Shown here: positions 1 to 9,741 of the stretch, in pieces
Position numbering within the stretch: the first letter of the stretch is position 1
Layout of the letters: the number at the start of each line of letters is the position of its first letter
Assembly (NCBI GenBank): GCA_039972875.1
Contig: JBDWMA010000042.1
Coordinates: 1 to 64,000 of the forward strand
Reading direction: 5' to 3'
Origin: Pseudoruegeria sp039972875
Lineage (GTDB): Bacteria > Pseudomonadota > Alphaproteobacteria > Rhodobacterales > Rhodobacteraceae
DNA: 64,000 nucleotides
The notes under the pieces: generated by a model
Database searches by the model: none
Told to the model about the DNA's origin: nothing
What the model saw: only the letters and a program-made list of their open reading frames with translations
Made by a program: the position numbers and the translations under genes

Positions 1-612
1 GGACGGCGCAACAAGGTAAACATATTGCGTGCCGATGGTGGAAATCTCATAGCTGCCTTGCAACTCAGATCCCAACCGCAGCCCCGTCAGGTCTTGTGCC
101 TCTTGCGATGTCATATCGTCAGGATCTGCGGGGTTGGCCGCGCCAAAATAGACAGGCAAGGACCGGATTGCCGTAACAATCGCCGTCACTTCGCGCGCTT
201 CGGCATCCACCACGGTTAGCGTGTAGGTCGTATCGTCATCAATCGCGACATCGGTCCATGTGCGATCTGCTGAATCCAACACCGTCGAACCGATCCGAAT
301 CTCTGACACCGTACCGCTCCCGGAAATCTCCCAATTTAACGTCGGGGTTGGGTTACTTCCCCGCTCAAAATAATCGCCGCCGGTTATCGTAAAGCTATCG
401 ATCAACACCGCCCCTGCGGCTGCCAAACGGCTTTCTAACTCGCTGATTGACTGTTCAAACCCTGCCTCACCGAAATATTCAGCCAGGGTAACCAAGTAAG
501 CCTCTATCGCCTGACTTCTTTGCACAACATCCGCTACAGGAATTTCCACTTCTACATCAGGCTCGGAGGCAGAAACTGCGATGGGGCTCAACTCGGCTGG
601 TGGCAGGGACAT
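1..612 (-). CDS. Phage tail fibre-like protein (N-terminal part, runs off the window)
   Basis: The minus strand is open from an ATG at 612 to the window edge (204 codons, no stop reached), so the C-terminus is missing. An AGGAG sits 6 bases before the ATG. The translation starts MSLPPAELSP and is acidic and rich in Thr, Ser and Asp, with a middle part that looks like a beta-sandwich repeat (ITGGDYFERGSNPTPTLNW region, about residues 80-100). It lies last in a minus-strand array of phage tail genes, the usual place of a fibre or host-contact protein. Unlike its upstream neighbours it carries no frameshift in the part visible. The role is inferred from position; I recognise no named family. Confidence 0.55.
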   Translation of the reverse strand, partial: MSLPPAELSPIAVSASEPDVEVEIPVADVVQRSQAIEAYLVTLAEYFGEAGFEQSISELESRLAAAGAVLIDSFTITGGDYFERGSNPTPTLNWEISGSGTVSEIRIGSTVLDSADRTWTDVAIDDDTTYTLTVVDAEAREVTAIVTAIRSLPVYFGAANPADPDDMTSQEAQDLTGLRLGSELQGSYEISTIGTQYVYLVAPS

Positions 613-653
613 TTTAACTCCTATAGAATTGAAATTGTGACAGAAAGAGCCGG

Positions 654-1320
654 TCAAACGGCACCGGCTCGGCCATCGACGGTATAGCCAACAGGCCAAA
701 GATCGTAGGGTCCAGCCGCAAACTTCACACTTGCACGCACGGCCTCACCCGCAGACGCAACACGGGTTGCAATTTTTTTTCGGAGCTTCCCGACGCCCCA
801 GGTATCAAAACAACAATCGTTGGCGCCCCCCAAATCTGCGATGCGCTGCCATGTTTGCCCCGCATCATAAGTCCGACCGAATTGCAGGCCTGTCGCATCC
901 TTATCTGAAACCGACCAAAGGATTTTGGCCTGCTCAGATAACGTTGTTCCGCTGATGTTCTAAACGGTCGTTTTATCAGAAACCGGCCCCCCAACACCGG
1001 CGCGCTCAAATGGAAAACAACATCCAGATCCCCATTGGGTGGGCTATAACGCAAGGCTAAAAAAGTGCTCTGGTCGTGTATCTAAGGAGAAGTGTCCTCC
1101 AAAACCATTTTCGAAAAAGTAAACGTTCCGCCCTCTTGATTTCGGATCTCGACACCATTCGACTTTACCCGATATGTCCCATGCATATGCTCCGACCCAG
1201 GGGGCGCAAAAACCATGTTTTCACCCTGAAAAACCGCAGCGTCGAGGTTGAAAACAACCCACTTATGCGGCACTGGTATTGGATAGAACGCAAAACCAAT
1301 TCAACAAACCATTGAACTTG
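654..1320 (-). pseudogene. Degraded phage tail protein gene
   Basis: Reading the minus strand from about 1320 to the TGA at 654-656 gives phage-tail-like peptide segments in more than one frame. They include a piece beginning LPHKWVVFNLD, a piece containing ALRYSPPNGDLDVV, and a C-terminal piece with LQFGRTYDAGQTWQRIAD that ends in GYTVDGRAGAV. In-frame stops near 1080 and 963 interrupt it. The C-terminal block (a GQTW-type segment followed by YTVDG) is like the ends of tail or baseplate proteins. I see no single intact reading frame, so it is called a pseudogene. Confidence 0.5.
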
Positions 1321-1374
1321 GAGTTGATGTGCCGCCAAACCATAGGACAAACTACGTTATTTTGTTTCGTTGTT

Positions 1375-2215
1375 TGCCTCAACCAATGACGCCGCATTAG
1401 CACGTTCAGGTGTTTCAGCCGGGGCAAAAACATCCGGATCAAAAAAAACGACCCTTGGCGGCGTTGAAAACATCTGCTCCCGTGCGCAGTTTTTCATAAT
1501 GAAGTTCATCAAAACATTCAGTAAGCACCCCTACAATCTGGTGGGTCGCCGCAGGAACAATAGTTGAGCTGTACACCCCTTGGGACAACCACAGATCCGG
1601 CAGAGGTCATAAGCGGAGCTAATAAATCCGCATTTCGACTTTCAAACCAGAACACCCCCGCCAGTTGCATCGCCGGATCGGTATATCCATTGTATTCAGG
1701 CAAGATTTCTTCGATGTTTGCCCCCTCTTTAAAGGCATCGACATCAACAAAGCGTTCTGGCCGCCCAAACCCTAAAGGGGATCGAATGACCTCATGCGCA
1801 ACAATGGCGGGGGTTGCTGTGAATTTCTCGACTGCATCGCGCGGGTCCGTAAAGGTTGACCAATTGCCATTCAACGCCAACTTAAAACTGGCAGCATTTG
1901 GCCAACGCTTGGGGGATTTTTCAAGGTCCCGGCGGGTCGCCTTTAAATAAATAACCGTGCACCCTTTGAATTTATCATTGGCATCAAACACATCTGTTTC
2001 ATTTACAAAAGCGTCTGGCGGGCCATCCTGATCCTACAAAGACAACCACAGACGAATGCTTTTATTATTAAGCAATCCACCGTCCTCGCTGACGGTCGCC
2101 CCCTTGGCCATGTCATAGATATCATTCGAAGCATCTGACAAAATTTCAACTTCTCGGTCATCTACCTGCAATGTAAATGGGCCTACACTGGGCCTACTAT
2201 TACAAAGATACACGC
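1375..2215 (-). pseudogene. Phage tail-tip (gpJ-like) protein gene, broken
   Basis: The longest open piece is 1518-1991 (157 codons). It has the layout of the middle of gpJ/host-specificity proteins: a TDPRDAVEKF segment, then RFVDVDAFKEGANI, then a block ending in LLAPLMTSAGSVVVPRGVQL, which corresponds to the part that ends in a 'G-R-V/G-G-K-W' style strand in the family. Upstream sequence (LQVDDREVEILSDASNDIYD) stays recognisable but is cut by a TAG near 2034. Downstream sequence (FFDPDVFAPAETPERANA) continues in another frame to about 1375. The gene therefore carries at least one nonsense mutation and one frameshift. Confidence 0.55.
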
Positions 2216-2358
2216 CATAAAAATCCGCGGCCCCCGTTTAAATTCATAGGTGGCAAATCAGTCTTCAAAATGTGCGATCATCAGGTAGGCCAGAAAATCG
2301 TTTCATTGGCGTTTTTCGCCAAATGACGAAACCCTGTATCATCAGGGTAGAGTGCCAG

Positions 2359-2868
2359 CTACCCCTCTAAGGAATGCACTTGGCTCAACAACTCTAGCGG
2401 GCTTTGCATATAAGACACTTCAAGCTCCGCCACCCATTCCAGAACCAACAACGCGCCTTTCTGGGCTTGTTCATAGGACTGACTGACACCATCAATTCCA
2501 CCCGCATCATACAAGATAGGATCACCCTCTAACTCAAAACGACCTGACACCATCCGCCCGACCCCGTGATAAAGCTCAACAACCCGATTCCTTACGCGAT
2601 CTTCCTCGATCACCTCTGCATGCTCTGCAGGCATGCCTCGCATCTTCAACGTTGTCCGCCGACGCTGAGAGATATCAGCGGCATCATTTGTTGAAATACT
2701 GCCCAGGGCCCCTATCCCCAACCACGTGCTACCAAGCGCTGCGATTTCTCCAACACCCGTCCAAAGATAAACCGGACCCGCCGGCCAATCGATCGAACAG
2801 AAAAACGCATTCATGCAAAAAGGACTTTCCATCAAGGCGATCTGATCAGCTGTATATGGAGCGGGCAT
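2359..2868 (-). pseudogene. Phage minor tail protein (DUF2163-like), probably truncated
   Basis: An ATG at 2868 (MPAPYTADQI) is preceded by GAGGTG and overlaps the end of the upstream tail gene, as is normal in tail operons. The segment YLWTGVGEIAALG...WLGIGALGSIS is typical of tail-tip assembly proteins that carry a 'W-x-G-x-G-x-L-x-x-x-G' block. The frame stops at 2359. The same frame beyond the stop reads LALYPDDTGFRHL, which looks like the natural C-terminus, so the TAG there is probably a nonsense mutation. The N-terminal 170 residues are intact. Confidence 0.5.
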
Positions 2869-3400
2869 TTTCCACCTCAATTCCGGGCAATTCATCGACA
2901 ATTATTTCGGACAACAAAAGCGACCACGCTCCGTGGCCATTCAGGTCGGTGTCTTCAATCAATGCTTCCGTTAGCATCATCAATTGCCGGGCGGGAAACA
3001 CAAACGTCACATCTGTCATTGCACTGGGCAACGCAGGGGAAATTGAAACCGAAGCATGCCCATTCCCCCCGTCTTTACGAAATCCGTGAATGTGTAGAGA
3101 TCCCCTTCGATTTGAAAGACATCCCCAAGCATAGCCAGCGTTGCATTAGAAATATAGGTTTTTAACGTGGCGGATGTGTTGCCATTTGACCCAGACAATG
3201 TGGCCGGGTTATAGATCAAATCTGCGGTGTCAAAAGTAACATCAGTGCCATCAGCATCAACGAAAACAATATCGACAGAAAAACTTTTGTCCGTTGCCCT
3301 CGTTGCGCCCAACTGTTGCCCTGTAAACATACCTTGCTTTGCCGCGACAATACTGCGCTGAATTCGCAATTCCTGCCAAACCGTCACCCAACGCCCCACC
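2846..3400 (-). pseudogene. Degraded phage tail protein gene
   Basis: Two open segments on the minus strand fit together as one former gene. The first (3016-3399) contains SFSVDIVFVDADGTDVTF and GDLYTFTDFVKTGGMGM. The second (2846-3031) contains MTDVTFVFPARQLMMLTEAL and ends just inside the next gene. They are in different frames and join near 3020, so one frameshift separates them. The family is not recognised. It sits between the tape-measure remnant and the DUF2163-like gene. Confidence 0.4.
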
Positions 3401-3905
3401 TGCCCCCGGTTCGGAGGCAGACAAGGACGCAGCTGTAATCAGACGAGCAGCGATTTTCCCCACGATTGCCAACATCTCTTTGTTGTCCAATTTGCCGTCA
3501 TCAAAAGCAGCCGCCAGAGACGCCCCAAAATCCTTTGCCAAATCGATTGAGTCCTGCATCGGCGATTTTATCCCGCCCGCGTCTTCGGTCAGACGATCAG
3601 AAATCGCTTAAATTTCATCCTGCGTTGCGCCAAGCGATTGAAGTTCATCCAGCAAACGATCCATCGTTGCTGTCACTGTGGCTGCCGGATAAACAGAGCG
3701 TCGCGCGTCCTCAAGCAAACCATAGGCCTCTGACGACTCTCTCGTTGCGACCTTTTCATCCGCATAGGATTGCGCCAACCCAGCAATCCGCGACCGCTTT
3801 TGCTCTATTAATTCAGGACCCGCAGCCCTCGCCTCTGACAACGGCCGATGTTCTTCGCCCAAACATGCCGCATCTCGCGTCGTTAGGCCCAACTGTTGTG
3901 CTTAA
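3398..3905 (-). pseudogene. Phage tail tape-measure protein, C-terminal remnant
   Basis: The minus-strand frame runs LTTRDAACLGEEHRPL...LLDELQSLGATQDEI, meets a TAA at 3608-3610, then continues in the same frame as AISDRLTEDAGGIKSPMQDS...DFGASLAAAFDDGKL...IAARL. The coiled, Ala- and Gln-rich composition and the last block are typical of the C-terminal end of short tape-measure proteins. One nonsense mutation is clear. The N-terminal and main coiled part is absent, so this is the right edge of what remains of the prophage. Nothing recognisable lies between about 3906 and the tRNA. Confidence 0.45.
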
Positions 3906-4101
3906 AATTGCAATGGGTTGGTCAATAAACAAGCCACAACTGCAATCGAACATTACGTCGCCCTGCACCCAGATATAACGGACTCTCTGGGCGAGAAAAC
4001 TCGGATGTTTGAAAAGGCCACTACAGGAAATAAACTGCAAACCAGACTGTAATCCACATCAAATTACAATGGATACTAATCAGCTAAGTTATTGTTTTAT
4101 A

Positions 4102-4178
4102 TGGTCGGGACGGCAAGATTCGAACTTGCGACCTACGGTACCCAAAACCGTCGCGCTACCAGGCTGCGCTACGCCCCG
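4102..4178 (-). tRNA. tRNA-Pro (anticodon TGG), CCA encoded
   Basis: The minus strand folds as a full cloverleaf of 77 bases. The acceptor stem CGGGGCG pairs with CGTCCCG (one G-U). The D-loop contains AGCCTGGTAGC. The anticodon stem ACGGT/ACCGT encloses TTTGGGT, giving anticodon TGG. The T-arm carries GTTCGAATC, and the 3' end ACCA is encoded. The 3' end faces the prophage remnant, the usual side for phage integration into a tRNA gene. Confidence 0.96.
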
Positions 4179-4230
4179 ACTGAGAGGCTTCTACAAAGCT
4201 ACACCGGGAATGAAAACCCCAAAAAAACAC

Positions 4231-4698
4231 TTAACAGCCCCAAGCTGCGTTTTTTTCGACAACAGATGGATGTTGCATCTCTGAACCGACGGAAATTCCC
4301 ATATCGCGGATCAATCCACCATTGATTTCCAGTACTAAAAGCACTCCGTCCCCACCGGGAATCGGAGTCAGATCTCCGGGAATCGCATTTTCATGAATGG
4401 CCGTCACCGTTCCATTAGAATCCATGAAAATCATATCGAGAGGAATCAATGTATTTTTCATCCAGAAGGCGACGGATTGTGGTCGCTCATAAACAAAAAG
4501 CATGCCTGAACTAACAGACATGCTTTCTCTAAACATAAGACCCTGCGCCCGTTCTGAACCGGTATCTGCAACCTCTACCGTGAAACGGGCTTGTCCCCAA
4601 TCACCACGCAACCGCACCACCTCATCCCGACAATCAGTGGCCTGCGCTGAAGCAGACATACTGATCAGAGAGATCGAAACGATAGCTGACTTTAACAA
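4231..4698 (-). CDS. DUF192 family exported protein
   Basis: A 155-residue protein with a Sec signal peptide (about residues 1-20, ending in SASAQA) and a DUF192 domain. The domain shows the family blocks ERAQGLMFRESM (about 49-60), VAFWMKNTLIPLDMIF (about 76-91) and a C-terminal VLEINGG. DUF192 proteins are small exported or periplasmic proteins of unknown biochemical role. The start lies 5 bases after the stop of the cold-shock gene, so the two are probably co-transcribed. Confidence 0.85.
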   Translation of the reverse strand: MLKSAIVSISLISMSASAQATDCRDEVVRLRGDWGQARFTVEVADTGSERAQGLMFRESMSVSSGMLFVYERPQSVAFWMKNTLIPLDMIFMDSNGTVTAIHENAIPGDLTPIPGGDGVLLVLEINGGLIRDMGISVGSEMQHPSVVEKNAAWGC

Positions 4699-4703
4699 CC
4701 GTA

Positions 4704-5243
4704 TCAGGAGCTGTCCCGCACCGCGGCCTCCCAGGACGTCACTTGCATTGCCATGCGCCCACGTTTGCCATCCACAACGCGAAGACCAATGGCCTCCCCC
4801 GCTTGTAAATCGGCAAGACCTGACTGACGCAGGACTTCGACATGCACAAAGATATCGTCATCTGTGCCAAAGATATTTGCGAATCCGAACCCCTTTGCTT
4901 TGTCGAACCATTTGACGCGCGCTGGATGCAGCGGCGTTAGTTTCATTTCATTAAGGTCAAATTCTGCTAGGTCCTGCAACACAGGTTCATCGTCGCCAAC
5001 AGGCGGAACGATTGAAACAACTTCAACCGCCTGCGATCCCCGGTCGGTGGCTTGCACCATAACCGAAATCGCAGACGAATCCGCCACCGAGCTTTGCCCG
5101 AAATTTCTCAATACATTGGCATGCAAAAGTATGTCAGGTCCGCCCTCTTCCGAGACTACGAACCCATATCCCTTACCAGGATCAAACCATTTTACATGAC
5201 CTTGGACCAATTGCCCCAAGTTCTTTTGTTCTGTCATCCCCAT
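4704..5243 (-). CDS. Protein with two cold-shock domains
   Basis: 179 residues with two cold-shock (CSD) domains: one at about 12-78 with the RNP1-like KGYGFVV, and one at about 108-172 with KGFGFANIF. A short acidic linker lies between them. Double-CSD proteins of this size are common in Rhodobacteraceae and are expected to bind single-stranded RNA or DNA. A second ATG 6 bases downstream (MTEQKN) is an equally possible start. It precedes the DUF192 gene at a 5-base distance and lies 114 bases downstream of pdxH on the same strand. Confidence 0.88.
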   Translation of the reverse strand: MGMTEQKNLGQLVQGHVKWFDPGKGYGFVVSEEGGPDILLHANVLRNFGQSSVADSSAISVMVQATDRGSQAVEVVSIVPPVGDDEPVLQDLAEFDLNEMKLTPLHPARVKWFDKAKGFGFANIFGTDDDIFVHVEVLRQSGLADLQAGEAIGLRVVDGKRGRMAMQVTSWEAAVRDSS

Positions 5244-5357
5244 ACGCCACTTAGCGTTAATTCATTATCCTGCCCACGTCGATTACACTCGCTGTTCACG
5301 TTTCTTTCAAGTGGTAAAATGTTAACAACGTCAATCAATTTGCAGACCCCGTCAAAA

Positions 5358-5963
5358 TTAGGGGTTAAGCCTGACAACCGTCCATACCCCACCAACACCG
5401 TCACGGGACCACCGAAATCGGTCGTGCAACCTAAAGGCACCATCCGCCCAAAACTCGATCTCAGTTGGCCGAATCCTATAGCCGCCCCAATACGGAGGGC
5501 GTTCCGGATGTGTCCCTTTCGCCGCAGTTACTTTTGCAACCTCTGCAACCAATGCCCCGCGCGACGATAAGGGGCGCGATTGCTGAGAGGCCCACGCACC
5601 AAGACGACTTTTTAAAGAACGCGATTGAAAATACTCATCCGCTTGCGGGCCCTCTTCTTTCTCAACAATGCCGCGCACACGAACCTGACGTCGCAAAGAT
5701 TTCCAGTGCAGGACAAAAGCAGCTTTTCCAGCGTGATCTATTTCACGTGCCTTTTCGCTGTCGTAATTTGTGTAAAACACAAACGCATCTGCCTCGATGT
5801 CTTTTAGTAACACCATCCTTGCGTTAGGACATCCGTCCGCATCAACCGTGGATAACGCAATAGCATTCGGATCGTTTACTTCAGTCTTTTCAGCCTCTGC
5901 CAGCCATCTCCGGGCAATCTCAAAAGGATCTTCACCGCCAAATTTTTCGGTTCGGTCACTCAT
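5358..5963 (-). CDS. pdxH: Pyridoxamine 5'-phosphate oxidase
   Basis: This is the FMN enzyme that oxidises pyridoxine or pyridoxamine phosphate to pyridoxal phosphate. The 201-residue product shows the family blocks ARMVLLKDIEADAFVFYTN, a central KSLRRQVRVRG, SRLGAWASQQS, and the C-terminal RIRPTEIEFW...RLHDRF...W...RLNP. I chose the ATG at 5963 (MSDRTEKF) because GGAG stands at the right distance and family members begin here; an in-frame ATG 30 bases upstream lacks a site. It is divergent from gpt. Confidence 0.93.
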   Translation of the reverse strand: MSDRTEKFGGEDPFEIARRWLAEAEKTEVNDPNAIALSTVDADGCPNARMVLLKDIEADAFVFYTNYDSEKAREIDHAGKAAFVLHWKSLRRQVRVRGIVEKEEGPQADEYFQSRSLKSRLGAWASQQSRPLSSRGALVAEVAKVTAAKGTHPERPPYWGGYRIRPTEIEFWADGAFRLHDRFRWSRDGVGGVWTVVRLNP

Positions 5964-6129
5964 ATCCACGCTCCAATAATTCGGTCTTGCCACCTTACTT
6001 AGCGCCTAACAGCGGTGATACCAGACGTCAAAGACAACGTGGCTACAAATTGCCGATGTCCTTTTGGCTTGGAATAGCTCATAAATCGGCAAATGCATTG
6101 CGCAATTATGCCAAAAAGGGACCAATACC

Positions 6130-6633
6130 ATGACCGAACGTCTGCCCCATGAAAAAGGATTTCACATCAGCTGGGATCAAATTCACCGCGATGCCCGTGC
6201 GCTGGCGTGGCGTCTGGATGGCAATGGGCCAGAAGACGGCGGCTGGAAGGCAATTGTTGCGATCACACGGGGTGGTATGGCCCCCGCAATGATCATTGCC
6301 CGCGAACTTGACGTACGTGTGATTGATACGATTTCAGTGAAATCTTATAGCCATCAAGACCGGTCCGAAGCACAGGTTCTAAAATCGCCGGATACTGATT
6401 TAATGGGGGATGGCACGGGCATTCTGATTATCGATGACCTTGTGGACAGCGGCAAGACACTTGAACTTGTCCGCGAGCTCTACCCAAATGCACATTTCGC
6501 AACGGTATATGCCAAACCTAAGGGCCGCCCCTTGGTCGATACATTCATCACCGAAGTCAGCCAAGACACTTGGATCTTTTTCCCTTGGGATATGGCCCTT
6601 CAATATGTTGAACCTTACCGCGGAACAGATTGA
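6130..6633 (+). CDS. gpt: Xanthine phosphoribosyltransferase
   Basis: 167 residues, the normal length for the XGPRT family, which salvages xanthine and guanine with PRPP to give XMP or GMP. The PRPP-binding loop is ILIIDDLVDSGKT (about 97-109), and the N-terminal part has AIVAITRGGMAPA. The C-terminal WIFFPWD...VEPYRG is typical of alphaproteobacterial members. It is followed at 2 bases by an aminotransferase gene, so the two probably share a transcript. Confidence 0.92.
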   Translation: MTERLPHEKGFHISWDQIHRDARALAWRLDGNGPEDGGWKAIVAITRGGMAPAMIIARELDVRVIDTISVKSYSHQDRSEAQVLKSPDTDLMGDGTGILIIDDLVDSGKTLELVRELYPNAHFATVYAKPKGRPLVDTFITEVSQDTWIFFPWDMALQYVEPYRGTD

Positions 6634-6635
6634 TT

Positions 6636-7808
6636 ATGGCATTCAATCCCCACCTCCTAAATACCGCTGCCCCTCCAGTGATGGAGGCGCGTCGCTGGAT
6701 TGAGGGACAGGTCTTTCCAAAAGATAGACCACTTATTAATGTGTCACAGGCCGCACCAGTTGATCCACCGCCAGATGGATTGCGACATGCAATGGCCGAG
6801 ACAGTGCTGCGCGAAGATGCGGCGCATTTGTACGGCCCTGTACTGGGTCTACCAGAGCTGCGTGAGGAATTGGCCCAACAATGGTCGACGGCCTATAACG
6901 GTTCAATCGATCCGTCTCAGGTCGCGATCACCTCCGGCTGCAACCAGGCTTTTGCTGCATCAATCGCAACACTGGCCAGCCAAGGGGACGAGATAATCCT
7001 CCCAACACCTTGGTATTTCAATCATAAAATGTGGATCGATATGCAAGGCATGCGTGCGATCCCATTGACCACACAGCAAGATCTGTTGCCTGATCCAGAT
7101 CAGGCCAAAGCGCTTATTACAGATCGCACTAAAGCCATTGCATTGGTCACACCGAACAATCCCGGTGGTGTCGAATACCCCTCGGATTTGGTGCAGGCGT
7201 TTTTTGATTTGGCGCGTGACCATGGAATCGCGTTAATTCTAGATGAAACTTATCGGGATTTTGACAGCCGCACCGGCCCACCTCACCCCCTGTTTCAAGA
7301 TCCCAAATGGGACGACACACTAATCCACCTGTATTCCTTCTCTAAGGCCTATCGGCTAACCGGCCACCGTGTAGGGGCAATGGTAACATCGGTTCAGCGG
7401 CTCGCTGAGGTAGAGAAATTTTTAGACTCCGTTTCCATATGCCCAAACCAAATCGGCCAGCGGGGCGCACTGTGGGGGATGCAAAACTTATCCCAGTGGC
7501 TCGCCGGAGAACGTGCGGAAATCCTAGATCGACGGGCCGCCATCACTGCAGGATTCCCAGATCTAGAGGGTTGGTCCCTATTGGGTTGCGGGGCGTATTT
7601 CGCCTATGTCTCCTATCCACACGCCGTAAAAAGCGACGCATTTGCCCAAAAACTCGTGACCGAGGCCAGTGTCCTTTTACTCCCTGGAACAATGTTTACA
7701 CCTGCCGGAGATCCCGCAGGAGATCGCCAGTTACGCATTGCATTTGCCAATGTTGACCGCGATGGCATTAAAAACCTGTTCGGTCGACTGAAAAACATAT
7801 CGGACTAA
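6636..7808 (+). CDS. PLP-dependent aminotransferase, class I/II
   Basis: A 390-residue fold-type I aminotransferase. The key residues are visible: TPNNPGG (substrate/PLP Asn), ILDETYRD (Asp for the pyridine nitrogen) and the Schiff-base lysine in SFSKAYRLTGHR near residue 237, with a final Arg in LRIAFAN. I chose the ATG at 6636; a TTG two codons earlier overlaps the gpt stop and is less likely. The amino donor and substrate cannot be read from the sequence. Confidence 0.88.
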   Translation: MAFNPHLLNTAAPPVMEARRWIEGQVFPKDRPLINVSQAAPVDPPPDGLRHAMAETVLREDAAHLYGPVLGLPELREELAQQWSTAYNGSIDPSQVAITSGCNQAFAASIATLASQGDEIILPTPWYFNHKMWIDMQGMRAIPLTTQQDLLPDPDQAKALITDRTKAIALVTPNNPGGVEYPSDLVQAFFDLARDHGIALILDETYRDFDSRTGPPHPLFQDPKWDDTLIHLYSFSKAYRLTGHRVGAMVTSVQRLAEVEKFLDSVSICPNQIGQRGALWGMQNLSQWLAGERAEILDRRAAITAGFPDLEGWSLLGCGAYFAYVSYPHAVKSDAFAQKLVTEASVLLLPGTMFTPAGDPAGDRQLRIAFANVDRDGIKNLFGRLKNISD

Positions 7809-7877
7809 GCCTTGCCCCCCTTAGCTACAGGCCCTAAACATCCGTGAAGGTTTTTAAAAACAGCGAGGCGGCCAAAC

Positions 7878-9731
7878 ATGGCGAGCGGTTCCAAGGGCAA
7901 GGCGTCCAACATTTTTGTCTGGATCATTCTGGCGCTACTGATATTCGGCCTTGCCGGGTTCGGCGTCACCAATTTTGGCGGCTCATCCACTGCTGTTGCA
8001 GCGGTTGGCGACACAGAGGTGGATGTAAACACCTATGCCCGCAGTCTCCAAAACGAGCTTCGCGCTGTTGAGGCTCAAACCGGTCAATCAATGCCCCTTT
8101 CACAGGCGGTAACATTTGGCTTTGACCGCGCGGTTATACAACGCCTGTTGTCCGGCGCGGCATTGGATGAGGAAAACAACCGCATCGGTTTGTCGGTTGG
8201 CGATGATGTGGTCGCACGCGAACTGGTTCGCTTTCCGCAATTTCAGGGCCTCAGCGGTAGTTTTGATCGCGAATCCTATGATTTTTATTTGAGCCAAACA
8301 GGTCAGAACGAACGAGATTTTGAAGAGACCCTACGCTCTGATACGGCTCGTACTTTGCTCCAAGGAGCCGTCGTAAATGGTTTGGCACCATCAGAAACAC
8401 AGACGGATGCAATTTTGACCTTTGTATCAGAACAGCGCAGCGTTGACTTAGTCCGTGTAACAACCGCAGACGTTGTCACGACACAAGTAGAGCCCTCAGA
8501 CGCGGACTTAAACGCCTACTACGACGCCAATCCTGACGCGTTCACACTGCCGGAACGCAAATCAATTTCCTATGCTTGGGTAACCCCAGACATGATCCTA
8601 AACGACATCGAAGTCGACGAAGCCGCTTTAGAAGCGTTGTACAATGAACGTCTGGCCCAATACGTCCGACCAGAACGTCGACTTGCCGAACGTCTGGTGT
8701 TTCCCGATGTCTCCGCCGCCCAAGAGGCTTTGGATCGCTACAATGCAAATACAGCCACCTTCGAAGAGCTCGTCGCAGAACGCGGCCTGGCCCTTAGCGA
8801 TATCGATCTGGGCGATGTCACACCTGATGGGTTGAGCACAGAAACAGCCGAAGCGATCTTTGGCCTGCTGACACCCGGTGTGGTTGGCCCATTGGACACT
8901 GATTTTGGCCCGGCCCTGTTCCGTATGAACGCCATCCTTGCGGCACATTCCACCAGCTTTGAAGAGGCCCGCCCGGCCCTTCTGTCTGAATATGCTGCGG
9001 ACCGTGCCCGTCGTGTTATCTTAGATAGCGCATCAAACGTGGATGATTTACTGGCAGGTGGCGCCACTCTGCAAGAACTTGCTGACGAAACCGACATGGT
9101 GCTGGGACATATTGACTGGTCCGTAACATCCGAAGATGGCATCGCGGCATACGCCCAATTTGCAGCAGCGGCGGCAGCCGTCCAAGACGGTGATTTTGCT
9201 GAAGTCGTTGAACTACTGGATGGCGGTATTTTTGCTTTGCAGTTGGATGAAATCATTGAACCAACACTTCAGCCTTTGGCCGATGTACAGGATGCGGTCC
9301 GTGTAGCTGTCAAACGTGATCAGCTGAATGCAGCATTGTCAGAGCTTGCTCAAACTCATGCAGATTCGATCTCCGGTGGCAGCACCATTGAGGACCTGGG
9401 GTTAACAGCCACTCAGGAACTGGGGCTTACTCGCGATTCGTTCCTTGAAGTCACAGCGCCCGACATGATGACTGACATCTTTGAATTGGAAATTGGGAAA
9501 ACCATCGCCCTGCCCGGTGAAGGCGAGGCTTATGTTGTTACGTTGACTGACATCTTAGCCCCCGACCTCACGGATCCAGACACGGCGCAATTGCGCGATA
9601 CGCTGAACGCTCAGAACAGCCAATCCGTTGCCAATGACCTGCTTGAGGCCTTTATCGTCGCTGTCCAAAACGAAGCTGGCATTACCTTGAATCAGGCAAC
9701 CGTAAATGCGGTTCACGCCCAATTCCCTTAA
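7878..9731 (+). CDS. ppiD: PpiD/SurA-type periplasmic folding factor (peptidylprolyl isomerase family)
   Basis: 617 residues: a short cytoplasmic N-terminus (MASGSKGKASN), one membrane segment (about 12-32), then a long acidic periplasmic part. The layout is that of PpiD: a SurA-like N-terminal domain, a central parvulin-like region with LPERKSISYAWV and RRLAERLVFPD, and a helical C-terminal domain. It would be anchored in the inner membrane and help fold exported proteins. The parvulin core is divergent, as is common in alphaproteobacteria, so isomerase activity is uncertain. The gene ends 10 bases before trpE. Confidence 0.82.
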   Translation: MASGSKGKASNIFVWIILALLIFGLAGFGVTNFGGSSTAVAAVGDTEVDVNTYARSLQNELRAVEAQTGQSMPLSQAVTFGFDRAVIQRLLSGAALDEENNRIGLSVGDDVVARELVRFPQFQGLSGSFDRESYDFYLSQTGQNERDFEETLRSDTARTLLQGAVVNGLAPSETQTDAILTFVSEQRSVDLVRVTTADVVTTQVEPSDADLNAYYDANPDAFTLPERKSISYAWVTPDMILNDIEVDEAALEALYNERLAQYVRPERRLAERLVFPDVSAAQEALDRYNANTATFEELVAERGLALSDIDLGDVTPDGLSTETAEAIFGLLTPGVVGPLDTDFGPALFRMNAILAAHSTSFEEARPALLSEYAADRARRVILDSASNVDDLLAGGATLQELADETDMVLGHIDWSVTSEDGIAAYAQFAAAAAAVQDGDFAEVVELLDGGIFALQLDEIIEPTLQPLADVQDAVRVAVKRDQLNAALSELAQTHADSISGGSTIEDLGLTATQELGLTRDSFLEVTAPDMMTDIFELEIGKTIALPGEGEAYVVTLTDILAPDLTDPDTAQLRDTLNAQNSQSVANDLLEAFIVAVQNEAGITLNQATVNAVHAQFP

Positions 9732-9741
9732 GAGACTGACA

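Noticed and set aside
3813..4040. Minus-strand frame of 75 codons near the tRNA
   Set aside because: It overlaps the tape-measure remnant in another frame and lacks a site or family pattern.
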